Below are positions 42,115-50,093 of a stretch of 64,000 bases of DNA, piece after piece; within the stretch, counting starts at the first letter, position 1; each line of letters opens with the position of its first letter. This DNA comes from Sphingobacterium sp. JB170. Its GTDB lineage: Bacteria > Bacteroidota > Bacteroidia > Sphingobacteriales > Sphingobacteriaceae. The notes beneath the pieces were generated by a model. That model made no database searches and had not been told where the DNA came from. It saw only the letters and a program-made list of their open reading frames with translations. The translations under genes and the position numbers were made by a program. The stretch covers positions 62,001-126,000 of the forward strand of contig NZ_FUKU01000014.1 in NCBI RefSeq assembly GCF_900163865.1, given 5' to 3'.

Positions 42115-44154
42115 CTATTTAATTATCAAATAAAGAAATCCCAAAATCAGAACGGTTAGCGCGAACCCTAGGTACCCTTGTAACTGTCCATTCTGGACAT
42201 GCCGCACTAGATGCCCAAGGTAATAGGTGCTGTTGGCAACCATATTTACCAGGCCGTCAATAACGTTTTTATCCAGCCAGTTGACGGCTCGGGCAATTGA
42301 TTGAATGAGGTTTGTGAATAAATACGTTAGCCCATCGACTACTTTTCGATCGACGAAATAAAGAAATCCACTTAAACGTTTTATGCTGTTTACAAAAATA
42401 ACCTCATTGAATTCGTTGAGATAGAATTGGTTGTTGGCAAGCTGGACCAATTTGTTGCCCGTTGAAAAAGGATATTCTCGCTGGGTGTACCACTTCCAAC
42501 CAATGAACCAGGATACTATTGCTCCGATCGATAAAATAACTGGAATGTATAAGTGGGCCGATGGTATCGCCGGGTAGGCAGTTTGCACGTGTAAGCCTTG
42601 CATCAACCACGAAGCATGATAGTCTAATGGCTGCAGGCTAAAGGCCGGCGCGAAGCAACATAAAGCAAGGAAAATCATGGGCGCCAACATTAATACGGGG
42701 GCCTCACGCATCGTGTGATCTGTATTAAGCAGGTCTGCAAAACGGAAATTGCCGAAGAACGCTTTCCAAATCAGTCGCCCGATATAGAATGCAGTGAGGA
42801 TGCTAACAATGATCAGGGTTATAGGTATGATCATATGCCAGCCGCCATGGTATGCTCCCCACTCGAACGCGCCCACTACGATGCTATCTTTAGAGAGGTA
42901 ACCAGCGGTAAGTGGAAAACCGGCTAAGGCCAGCGAGGCAATACTCATGCAGAGGAATGTTTTGGGCATATATTTACGCAGGCCACCCATGTTGCGTAGA
43001 TTCTGAGGATCGAACTCGAGGTTGCGATGTTTTTTTAAATGCGCCATTTCGTGAATAACAGCTCCAGCGCATAAAAATAGTAGGCATTTAAAAAAAGCAT
43101 GTGTTCCCAGGTGAAACATAGCGCTATCCCACGCCCCTATGCCGACCCCTACCATCATGAAACCGAGTTGGGAGATCGTCGAAAATGCAAGTATCTTTTT
43201 AATATCCTGTTGGCCAAGTGCAAATATAGCGCCGCTAATAGCCGTTAATGTTCCTATTATGGCGATCAGTAGCAGTACAGTAGCGTTAAAAAGCGGGAAT
43301 ATTGTACAGAGTAAGAACACGCCGGCAGCAACCATAGTCGCCGCGTGTATCAGTGAAGAAACTGAAGTTGGACCTTCCATAGCGTCAGGGAGCCAAATAT
43401 GTAAAGGGAACTGGGCTGATTTTGCCATCGCTCCCAAAAAGAAGCATATTCCCGCCCACGTCCGCCAGGAAGCGTCGGTGTCGATCACAAGCGATTGACC
43501 GTGCTCTAAACTACTCGGATTAAAAACACCGCTGGGTCCAAATAACATGGTTAAATCGAGGGTGCCCACATGCGAATAGATTAAGGCAATTCCAATCAAA
43601 AAGCCAATATCGCCGATTCGATTTACAAGAAATGCTTTTTTGTTAGCCTGGACGGCGGAATCTTTGGTAAACCAATAACCGATTAAAAGATACGACGCGA
43701 AACCTACGAGTTCCCAGAAAATGTACGATTGAAACAGGTTAATGGAGATTGTTAAACTCAGCATGGCAAAGCAGAATAGGCTCAGAAACATCCAATAACG
43801 ATGTAGTCCGGGGTCTGCTTTCATATAGGCTTTCGAATAAATATGCACCGGTAAAGCAATGATGCATACAATCAGCTGCATGAGGACGGTCAAATTGTTT
43901 AGTAGTACGCCGACATTAAGGTCATACTCTCCAATTACAAACCACACTAATTTTAATGTTTGTTGATCATGATTCCAAACCGCTGGGAATACCCAAAATA
44001 GACTAAGTGTGGTACTTAATATTATAGCTACTAAACTGATATTACCGGAAGTTTGTGTTTTACCAAGGACTGCTTGAATTAAAAAAGCAAGGAAAGGTAG
44101 CAGCGCTATGAGTACGCTGGCATTAATCGGAGATATGGGTAGGAGCTCGTTCAC
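42115..44154 (-). CDS. nuoL: NADH-quinone oxidoreductase subunit L
   Basis: NuoL is the distal proton-pumping subunit, with the long lateral helix along the membrane arm. It has 679 residues, longer than E. coli NuoL (613). It shows FWELVGFASYLLIGYWF with the conserved Glu, AQFPLHIWLPDAMEGPT, and KKILAFSTISQLGFMMVGVG. Start codon GTG at 44154, adjacent to the nuoK stop. The C-terminal extension holds the lateral helix and a last anchor (GFALTVLILGFLYLII). Confidence 0.97.
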   Translation of the reverse strand: MNELLPISPINASVLIALLPFLAFLIQAVLGKTQTSGNISLVAIILSTTLSLFWVFPAVWNHDQQTLKLVWFVIGEYDLNVGVLLNNLTVLMQLIVCIIALPVHIYSKAYMKADPGLHRYWMFLSLFCFAMLSLTISINLFQSYIFWELVGFASYLLIGYWFTKDSAVQANKKAFLVNRIGDIGFLIGIALIYSHVGTLDLTMLFGPSGVFNPSSLEHGQSLVIDTDASWRTWAGICFFLGAMAKSAQFPLHIWLPDAMEGPTSVSSLIHAATMVAAGVFLLCTIFPLFNATVLLLIAIIGTLTAISGAIFALGQQDIKKILAFSTISQLGFMMVGVGIGAWDSAMFHLGTHAFFKCLLFLCAGAVIHEMAHLKKHRNLEFDPQNLRNMGGLRKYMPKTFLCMSIASLALAGFPLTAGYLSKDSIVVGAFEWGAYHGGWHMIIPITLIIVSILTAFYIGRLIWKAFFGNFRFADLLNTDHTMREAPVLMLAPMIFLALCCFAPAFSLQPLDYHASWLMQGLHVQTAYPAIPSAHLYIPVILSIGAIVSWFIGWKWYTQREYPFSTGNKLVQLANNQFYLNEFNEVIFVNSIKRLSGFLYFVDRKVVDGLTYLFTNLIQSIARAVNWLDKNVIDGLVNMVANSTYYLGHLVRHVQNGQLQGYLGFALTVLILGFLYLIIK

Positions 44155-44460
44155 TTAGTCTTTCAGTTCGTGCATGTTTTTAGGATTTATCGTGTTGAAA
44201 TGGCGGTATACGTTGAGTATAATCGCGAGTCCCACTGCTACGGCAGCAGCGGCAAGTACGATCGCAAACAAAGCAAATATCTGCCCGCCATAGTTCGTTT
44301 TGTCGTATTTCGAGAAAGCAACGAAGTTGAGAATCGCTGCGTTTATCATCAGCTCGATTCCAACTAAGATCATTATGGCGTTTCGTTTCGCTAATACCGC
44401 ATACATCCCAATACAAAAGATACATGCGCTGACAAGAAGAAAGTGAGTTAGTGTAATCAT
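44155..44460 (-). CDS. nuoK: NADH-quinone oxidoreductase subunit K
   Basis: A 101-residue protein with three membrane helices, the usual NuoK size. The conserved Glu in the second helix is in ILVGIELMINAAILNF, and a third helix carries GLAIILNVYRHF. It overlaps nuoJ by 4 nt (ATGA) and directly precedes nuoL. Confidence 0.97.
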   Translation of the reverse strand: MITLTHFLLVSACIFCIGMYAVLAKRNAIMILVGIELMINAAILNFVAFSKYDKTNYGGQIFALFAIVLAAAAVAVGLAIILNVYRHFNTINPKNMHELKD

Positions 44461-45005
44461 GCGGTGTTGTCCTTTCTGGATAGGTGTGCCGCGCCAATCA
44501 GCGCCATCATCAAGAAAATGGATATGATCTCAAAGGGCAATACATATTGCGTCATAAATTTAAACCCCAGCAGCTCAATGTTGTTGTCTTTCGCTTGAAT
44601 AAGTGTGCCCTTTGAAATAGATTGTTCGATCCAGCCGGGCATTTGTTGCGACCAATTCACAAATGTATATACCATCAGGGAAAGGAAAGTGATTGAGAGC
44701 ACCACTGACTGCCAGTTCGCTAATGAGATAAAGCGTGTCGAGGATGTTTGTATATCCTTCAACAGTTCTTTATTGGACAGCATAAAAGCAAATATAAGTA
44801 GTATCAATACGCCCCCAACATAAATTAAAATTTGAGTGATCGCGATAAAATCCGCTAAGGCGAATAAATAGAGGCCAGCCATCGCAAAAAGGACGACGAA
44901 AAACAGAAATAACGCGCGTGCCGTGTTGCGTATATTAACCAGTAGAAGGCCAGCACCAATAGCCATTGCCGCGAACGCATAAAATATGATCGTTTCTATC
45001 GTCAT
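44457..45005 (-). CDS. nuoJ: NADH-quinone oxidoreductase subunit J
   Basis: NuoJ is a membrane subunit of complex I close to the quinone channel. It has 182 residues and five helices. The conserved ITQILIYVGGVLILLIFAFML segment covers the pi-bulge helix that couples quinone reduction to pumping. It overlaps the end of nuoI by 1 nt (TAATG) and nuoK by 4 nt. The start codon is ATG. Confidence 0.95.
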   Translation of the reverse strand: MTIETIIFYAFAAMAIGAGLLLVNIRNTARALFLFFVVLFAMAGLYLFALADFIAITQILIYVGGVLILLIFAFMLSNKELLKDIQTSSTRFISLANWQSVVLSITFLSLMVYTFVNWSQQMPGWIEQSISKGTLIQAKDNNIELLGFKFMTQYVLPFEIISIFLMMALIGAAHLSRKDNTA

Positions 45006-45568
45006 TATTTTTTCTTAGCAGCCTCCTTCTCCGCTTGAAATTGTGTCCATTCCTGTTTCCGTTGATTGATTTCTGTATCGCTCATCTCTGAAAAACCGTA
45101 TATCAAATCCGTTAGTTTTTGCGTACTACGGTCGTATTTGTTCGTCATCGTGATACATTCTGTCGGGCACACAACCGTGCATAAGCCGCAATACATACAC
45201 TTTGCCATGTCGATATCAAACTTTTCTGGATAGAGCCGTTTAACGCTGCCGTCGGAAGTATTTCCTATTGCTTGCGGGGACTTGATTGAAATGATATCGA
45301 TGCAGTCGACCGGACAAGCTTTGGCACAAAGATCACACACGATGCAATCATCAATTTCTACATCGAGTTGGTAACGTGCCACCTCGGGTATAGGCATTTT
45401 TTGTTTAGGAAACTGCACGGTAGCTATCCCATGCTGTTTCTCGAAATAGTTTTCATCACGGATATCAAGCGACTCCCGTGAATTTCGAGCAGCAAAAAGG
45501 TGCCTCACCGTTATGAGTAAACCCTTAACAGCGGTTAAAAAGCCTTGTATCGTCGTTTTAAGTATCAA
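45005..45568 (-). CDS. nuoI: NADH-quinone oxidoreductase subunit I (two 4Fe-4S clusters)
   Basis: NuoI is a peripheral-arm subunit that passes electrons through two 4Fe-4S clusters (N6a and N6b). Both cysteine sets are present: CIVCDLCAKACPVDC and CMYCGLCTVVCPTEC. It has 187 residues; the N-terminal segment with basic residues binds the membrane arm. The start is TTG at 45568: there is no ATG in the first 57 codons. It begins 3 nt after the nuoH stop. Confidence 0.95.
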   Translation of the reverse strand: MILKTTIQGFLTAVKGLLITVRHLFAARNSRESLDIRDENYFEKQHGIATVQFPKQKMPIPEVARYQLDVEIDDCIVCDLCAKACPVDCIDIISIKSPQAIGNTSDGSVKRLYPEKFDIDMAKCMYCGLCTVVCPTECITMTNKYDRSTQKLTDLIYGFSEMSDTEINQRKQEWTQFQAEKEAAKKK

Positions 45569-45571
45569 GCG

Positions 45572-46645
45572 TTACAACATTATAAATATTCTCCAAAATC
45601 CCGATATGGCTAAACATAAAAAGCCAACAGGAATTAATATTTTCCAACAAAGCGTCATCAACTGATCAGCTCTAAATCGCGGTAAGGTCCAGCGTATCCA
45701 TATTTGTATCCCTACGATGAGTAAGGATTTTGTAAAAGTCCAAAATAAGCCCCAACCCAAGCCGGTAGTCCAATCCGCTAAACGGAGTGCTCCAATGTTC
45801 GGCAAAGGGGTGTTCCAGGCGCCAAGGAAGATCACTACCCCTAAGATAGCCACTAAAAACATCATTGCATATTCTGCTAAAAAAAGAAATGCAAATTTGA
45901 TCCCGCCATATTCTGTGTGGAAGCCGCCAATAAGTTCGGATTCGGCTTCAGGTATATCAAACGGTGCACGATTACATTCCGCTAGCGTGGCAAGAAAAAA
46001 GATCACGTAAACGATCAATAGATGCGGTGCTTGAAAAATGTGCCAAGCGAAGACTCCACCAATTTGCGTCACATCCCAAAAGCCAAAGAAGTAAATTGGA
46101 TGGGGTGAGTCGATGCCTTGTAAATAAGCAATGTCATTAAGATTCAGCGTCTGAGTGATCATTACTGCCGAAATTAGACAAAGTCCGACCGGTATTTCGT
46201 AGGACACCATCTGCGCTATTGCACGTATGGCTCCTAATAGTGAGTACTTGTTATTCGACCCCCATCCAGCCATCAATATGCCAATTGCATCGATGGATAC
46301 GACTGCCATCAGAAAGAAAAGTCCCGTGTTGGTGTTGGCGGGAATGAAATCCGGTGCCCACGGCACTACGCTATAACCAATAAATACGGCAGTGAAAATC
46401 ACAACCGGCGCAATTGCAAAGAGCACTTTATCCGCGGCAGACGGGGTTATAAACTCCTTTTGAAGTAGCTTCAAAATATCGGCCACAGTTTGAATGAGCC
46501 CAAATTTTCCCGTCTCCATTGGTCCGAGCCTGTCCTGCAAAAATCCAGCTATTTTTCGTTCGGCATACACGGCGAACAGCGTGAACGTGGCAATAAATAG
46601 GAATATTGCAATAGGAACAATAATATGGATAAATAGATCAGGCAA
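45572..46645 (-). CDS. nuoH: NADH-quinone oxidoreductase subunit H
   Basis: NuoH is the membrane subunit that with NuoB and NuoD forms the quinone site. It has 357 residues and eight helices. Typical segments are AERKIAGFLQDRLGPMETG and SYEIPVGLCLI, and the C-terminal FRADQLMTLCWKILIPVGF. The start is TTG at 46645, with an in-frame TAA four codons upstream and no early ATG. It is the first gene of the run; nuoA-G are not upstream, as the preceding 567 bp hold no gene. Confidence 0.95.
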   Translation of the reverse strand: MPDLFIHIIVPIAIFLFIATFTLFAVYAERKIAGFLQDRLGPMETGKFGLIQTVADILKLLQKEFITPSAADKVLFAIAPVVIFTAVFIGYSVVPWAPDFIPANTNTGLFFLMAVVSIDAIGILMAGWGSNNKYSLLGAIRAIAQMVSYEIPVGLCLISAVMITQTLNLNDIAYLQGIDSPHPIYFFGFWDVTQIGGVFAWHIFQAPHLLIVYVIFFLATLAECNRAPFDIPEAESELIGGFHTEYGGIKFAFLFLAEYAMMFLVAILGVVIFLGAWNTPLPNIGALRLADWTTGLGWGLFWTFTKSLLIVGIQIWIRWTLPRFRADQLMTLCWKILIPVGFLCLAISGFWRIFIML

Positions 46646-47212
46646 CTTTTCTTCTTAGAATTATTCTTAATTGGTTGCAAACATACGTAAAACAGAGCAA
46701 AAGCCCATGAATTTTAAAAAAATATACCAATTTACTAGATAATTAATATTGTTGCGAAAGGTGTCGGCTTTCACCCTCATTGTCAGCGGTAATCTCTCGC
46801 GGTTAAACAATGCCTTCATGCCGACAGCAGGTTATAAATTATTAGGTGTAGCATTTGAAACACAGTCTACGTTTTTATGTTGAGTTGGAAGCAAATAGAG
46901 GCGTTTGCTACTCTTCCATTCGAGTTCTTTGCGCGCACCAATTTGCGATTATTAAAAAATTGATCATGTCTTAGCAGGCCTTAGAATTGCGTAGGGATGT
47001 TAGATCGGAGATAGAAAGTGCTTTTAAGAAAATTAAAATAGAAAAATAAGTTCTAAAAACTGAAGCCGTGGCGCATTAATTGATATAAGGTACAATAAAC
47101 ACAGCGTAAGCGGTTGCCATTTGATGATGGTATACTGGACAGTGGTGACCAGCCCGCCGCGCTAGCGAAGTGATTTATATATATTATTATTTTTTACAAT
47201 AGTTTGAAAATT
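46646..47212. other. 567-bp intergenic region between nuoH and the META-domain gene
   Basis: No credible gene is seen. It holds a TATGTTTG box near nuoH, an imperfect pairing of TGTCGGC (46762-46768) with GCCGACA (46820-46826), and two short open frames (a 48-codon one on the minus strand and a 24-codon one on the plus strand) with no recognisable product. The divergent promoters of nuoH and the META gene must be here. Confidence 0.5.
46678..46685 (-). promoter_or_regulatory. Putative -7 promoter box of nuoHIJKLMN (TATGTTTG)
   Basis: Exact TAnnTTTG match on the minus strand, 32 nt before the nuoH TTG. The nearest TTTG lies only 12 nt upstream, shorter than the usual 19-21, so the -33 box is doubtful. 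Confidence 0.45.
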
Positions 47213-47989
47213 ATGAAACGAATGAAATGGGGTTATTTAGTAATCAGCGCAGTGATTTTAGTAGGCTGTGCCACAAAGAAGGATATGGTGAAGCAAGGTG
47301 ATACGGAGCTCCTCGTTGGCAAAAAGTGGCAATTGGTCGAGTTGAGTGGTAATCCAGTTGCCGAAAAAATTAATGGTAAAACGCCATTCTTAGAATTGAT
47401 GGCTGAAGGAGGCCGATATAGTGCTACTGGCGGATGTAACGGTATAGGAGGTGAGTATGAGCTAGTCAAAAACCAAGGGGTTAAATTTCAGCGTGGGATG
47501 TCGACCATGATGGCCTGTCCCGATATGACGATCGAGCAGGGGTTCGGGAAAGTTTTTGAAGCGGCAGATAGTTATGCTGTTTCGGATAGCGCGTTATCAC
47601 TTTTATCTAAAGGAACATTACTCGCTAAATTCAAATTGTTTGAAACTGCTTCGAATGATCTTTCTGGAAGTTGGGAACTGGACTACATTATGGAGTCTGG
47701 ATCAACTTTAGAGACTTTGTTTCCTGGTAAGCGTCCAAAGATAGTTTTCGATGTTGCAAATAAAAAAGTAAGTGGAAATGGCGGATGTAATAGCTTCAAT
47801 GGAGGCATCACGCTTGCTGGTAGTAGATTGAAGTTCGGCCCGCTTATGTCAACCAAGATGGCGTGTCAAGGTACAGCTGAAGATGTGTTTTTTAAGAACA
47901 TTGACCGGGTAACCTCGTACAGCGCAACTGATGACCAATTAACGTTAATTGCAGACGACATTGTCGTAATGCGGTTGAAAAAGGACTAA
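47213..47989 (+). CDS. Lipoprotein with two META (HslJ-like) domains
   Basis: A 258-residue lipoprotein: a short helix and lipobox ISAVILVGC with the lipidated Cys at about 19, then two META domains. The first has TGGCNGIGGEY and MSTMMACPDM; the second has GNGGCNSFNGGI and MSTKMACQG. These pairs of Cys/Asn and MACP-like segments are the family's marks. META domains are found in HslJ and in surface proteins; the function is unclear, perhaps protection of the envelope. The ATG at 47213 is the start; an upstream TTG adds three residues. Confidence 0.85.
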   Translation: MKRMKWGYLVISAVILVGCATKKDMVKQGDTELLVGKKWQLVELSGNPVAEKINGKTPFLELMAEGGRYSATGGCNGIGGEYELVKNQGVKFQRGMSTMMACPDMTIEQGFGKVFEAADSYAVSDSALSLLSKGTLLAKFKLFETASNDLSGSWELDYIMESGSTLETLFPGKRPKIVFDVANKKVSGNGGCNSFNGGITLAGSRLKFGPLMSTKMACQGTAEDVFFKNIDRVTSYSATDDQLTLIADDIVVMRLKKD

Positions 47990-48014
47990 TATACGGCGTG
48001 CAGCCATTTAATTT

Positions 48015-48064
48015 AAAAAGGGAGGGGTCCGGATTTACGATTAAATCCGGACCCCTCCCTTTTT
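48015..48064. terminator. Strong bidirectional terminator between the META gene and gltA
   Basis: Perfect 23-bp arms (48015-48037 and 48042-48064) with a 4-nt loop, flanked by A5 and T5, so each strand gives a hairpin with a U tail. It serves the two converging genes. Confidence 0.95.
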
Positions 48065-48075
48065 ATAGGACGTTA

Positions 48076-49362
48076 TTATCTTTTGTCGAAATCTTTATAG
48101 TCGCGCGCTGTTTCGCCGGTGTAAACCTGACGCGGGCGACCAATAGGTTCTTTGTTGTCTCGCATTTCTTTCCATTGCGCAATCCATCCCGGTAGGCGGC
48201 CTAATGCAAATAATACGGTAAACATATCCGACTGAAATCCTAGTGCACGGTAGATAATACCAGAATAGAAATCTACGTTTGGATATAATTTTCTGTCCAC
48301 GAAATAAGGATCACTAAGTGCGGCCTCTTCGAGTTTTTTAGCGATATCTAAAACCGGATCATTAACACCTAATTTTTCTAAAATTTCGTCACATGCTTTT
48401 TTGATAATCTTTGCACGAGGGTCAAAGTTTTTGTAGACACGGTGACCAAAGCCCATTAAGCGGAAAGGATCATTTTTATCCTTAGCTTTTGCAAGATACT
48501 TGTCCGCATCACCTCCGTCGTTTTTGATAGCTTCAAGCATTTCGATTACCGCTTGGTTAGCACCGCCGTGTAGCGGTCCCCAAAGAGCGTTGATGCCGGC
48601 GGAAACAGAAGCATAAAGATTTGCATTGGAAGATCCAACGATACGCACCGTTGATGTCGAACAGTTTTGTTCGTGATCTGCGTGTAAAATCAACAACGTA
48701 TGCATTGCACTAACTACGACAGGATCGATAGGATTTTCTCCTGTAACCTCGCCGAATATCATGTTCAAGAAATTCTCAATGTAGCCTAAATTATTTTTAG
48801 GATATACAACAGGTTGACCGAGCGATTTCTTTTGAATCCATGATACGATTGTCGGCATTTTAGCCAAAAGGTTAATGATGGTTTTATCTTCTTCCTCATC
48901 GGTGGGGTTGGGATTCAATGATTCGGGGTAAAATGCTGATAAGGCACCAACCAGACAAGAAAGTTGCCCCATTGGGTGTGACTTAGATGGGAAACCAACG
49001 AAGAAGTTTTTCATATCTTCATGGACCATCATCTGTTTTCTGATATCTGAACGAAATTTCTCCAAAACTTCTTTACTAGGAAGTTCCCCGTAAATTAATA
49101 GATAGGCGACTTCTAAAAAAGTGGATTTCTCAGCTAATTGCTCAATGGGGTAACCTCTATAGTGTAAAACGCCTTTTTCACCATCCAAAAATGTTATAGC
49201 ACTTTTAGTGGCGCCTGTATTTTTGAATCCTGGGTCTAACGTGATATATCCCGTTTGATCTCTGAGTTTAGAGATGTCAATAGCTTTTTCGTTTTCAGTA
49301 CCAATAATAATTGGCGCTTCATAGGAAGCACCACCTAAATTTATTGTTGCTTTATCCGACAT
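48076..49362 (-). CDS. gltA: Citrate synthase GltA
   Basis: Citrate synthase condenses oxaloacetate and acetyl-CoA in the TCA cycle. At 428 residues it is the long, hexameric bacterial type. Active-site segments are GPLHGGANQAVIEML, GFGHRVYKNFDPRA and VDFYSGIIYRALGF (with the catalytic Asp). The N-terminal domain SYEAPIIIGTENEKAIDISKL is typical of the type II NADH-regulated group. The start is ATG at 49362; an earlier in-frame start would overlap the promoter. A promoter with a close -33/-7 match lies just upstream. Confidence 0.96.
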   Translation of the reverse strand: MSDKATINLGGASYEAPIIIGTENEKAIDISKLRDQTGYITLDPGFKNTGATKSAITFLDGEKGVLHYRGYPIEQLAEKSTFLEVAYLLIYGELPSKEVLEKFRSDIRKQMMVHEDMKNFFVGFPSKSHPMGQLSCLVGALSAFYPESLNPNPTDEEEDKTIINLLAKMPTIVSWIQKKSLGQPVVYPKNNLGYIENFLNMIFGEVTGENPIDPVVVSAMHTLLILHADHEQNCSTSTVRIVGSSNANLYASVSAGINALWGPLHGGANQAVIEMLEAIKNDGGDADKYLAKAKDKNDPFRLMGFGHRVYKNFDPRAKIIKKACDEILEKLGVNDPVLDIAKKLEEAALSDPYFVDRKLYPNVDFYSGIIYRALGFQSDMFTVLFALGRLPGWIAQWKEMRDNKEPIGRPRQVYTGETARDYKDFDKR

Positions 49363-49382
49363 GTTTATTATACTAGTTTCTA

Positions 49383-49413
49383 CAAATATAAAAAAATCAA
49401 GCATAATTTCGAA
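49383..49413 (-). promoter_or_regulatory. gltA promoter (TTCG-N19-TATATTTG)
   Basis: An exact TAnnTTTG -7 box (49383-49390) and a TTCG -33-like box (49410-49413, one mismatch to TTTG) with the expected 19-nt spacing, 20 nt before the gltA ATG. Confidence 0.6.
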
Positions 49414-49680
49414 GGCGTATTTGAATTAAAATGACACAAATCAGTCATTTTAAGACTTTCTTCTGCTTGCCAGCAGAAGAAGATAGATTGCAAGAATCTT
49501 ATGGTTCGTGGTTAATAATGTATTTATGACGGTTATTCGTGGGATTTATTTGGTGCAGGTTCGTACTCGGAGATCGTTTTAGCGAAGAGTCACTAGCAAG
49601 CGAATGATTTTTTGTTTATCCTAAATAGTTAATGAGCCAGAGGAGCTGACGGAGTGTTTGTATAAAAAAGATTTTTTTTA
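49414..49680. other. Intergenic region between gltA and blaI promoters
   Basis: Together with the flanking promoter sites this forms a 368-bp gap between gltA and the BlaI gene. A small inverted repeat CTTCTGCTTGCCAGCAGAAG (49460-49479) could form a hairpin. No gene or known RNA is seen. Confidence 0.4.
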
Positions 49681-49711
49681 TTTGTTTTTTTACGAAATTT
49701 CCGTAGGTTTA
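49681..49711 (+). promoter_or_regulatory. Promoter of the BlaI/M56 operon (TTTG-N19-TAGGTTTA)
   Basis: TTTG at 49681-49684 and TAGGTTTA at 49704-49711, one mismatch to TAnnTTTG, with exactly 19 nt between. The BlaI ATG lies 19 nt after the box. The -7 box is straddled by the two operator half-repeats. Confidence 0.6.
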
Positions 49712-49725
49712 TGAAATATTCGTAG
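49691..49725 (+). promoter_or_regulatory. Two tandem dyad operators of the BlaI-type repressor
   Basis: TACGAAATTTCCGTAG (49691-49706) and TATGAAATATTCGTAG (49710-49725) are 13/16 identical direct repeats, 19 nt apart (start to start), and each is nearly palindromic. They cover the -7 box and the transcription start. They end 5 nt before the BlaI ATG. Confidence 0.65.
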
Positions 49726-49730
49726 TTATC

Positions 49731-50090
49731 ATGGAGAAATTAACATTACAGGAAGAGGAAGCGATGTTGTCGATTTGGCAATTGGGAGGTGGATTTGTGA
49801 AAGCGATACTGGAGAATCTAAAGGATGAAAAGACGCCTTATACAACGCTAGCCTCAACAATTCGGAATTTAGAGCGAAAAGGCTACGTTAAGGCCGTTAG
49901 GTTCGCGAATGCGAAACGGTATGAGCCGATTATCACCGAGGAAGAATACAAAGCTAAATTTATGAACGGTTTCGTGGTGGATTACTTTCGCAATTCGTAT
50001 AAAGAAATGGTTTCTTTCTTTGTGGAGCAGGAAAAACTCTCTCCGTCAGAATTGGAGGAAATTATGCGCTTAATCAAAAACAAAAAATAA
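49731..50090 (+). CDS. BlaI/MecI/CopY-family transcriptional repressor
   Basis: A 119-residue winged-helix repressor. It starts LTLQEEEAMLSIWQLGGGFV, with the recognition part YTTLASTIRNLERKGYV and the wing FANAKRYEPIITEEEY. The C-terminal helices form the dimer. BlaI-type proteins repress their own operon until a membrane sensor peptidase cleaves them. The M56 peptidase gene follows after 3 nt, and two candidate operators lie upstream. The antibiotic or stress signal is unknown; no beta-lactamase gene is in the window. Confidence 0.92.
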   Translation: MEKLTLQEEEAMLSIWQLGGGFVKAILENLKDEKTPYTTLASTIRNLERKGYVKAVRFANAKRYEPIITEEEYKAKFMNGFVVDYFRNSYKEMVSFFVEQEKLSPSELEEIMRLIKNKK

Positions 50091-50093
50091 GTT

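Noticed and set aside
44180-44497. Long antisense or shifted frames inside the nuo genes (also at 40958-41326 and 43139-43498)
   Set aside because: They are shadows of strongly conserved membrane proteins, with no family match or start signals of their own.
46830-47060. Short open frames in the nuoH/META gap (a 24-codon frame ending near 47049 and a 48-codon minus frame ending near 46670)
   Set aside because: Neither has a ribosome site, recognisable product or clear start context; lengths are within what chance gives in AT-rich DNA. They are not called as genes or as nuoG remnants.
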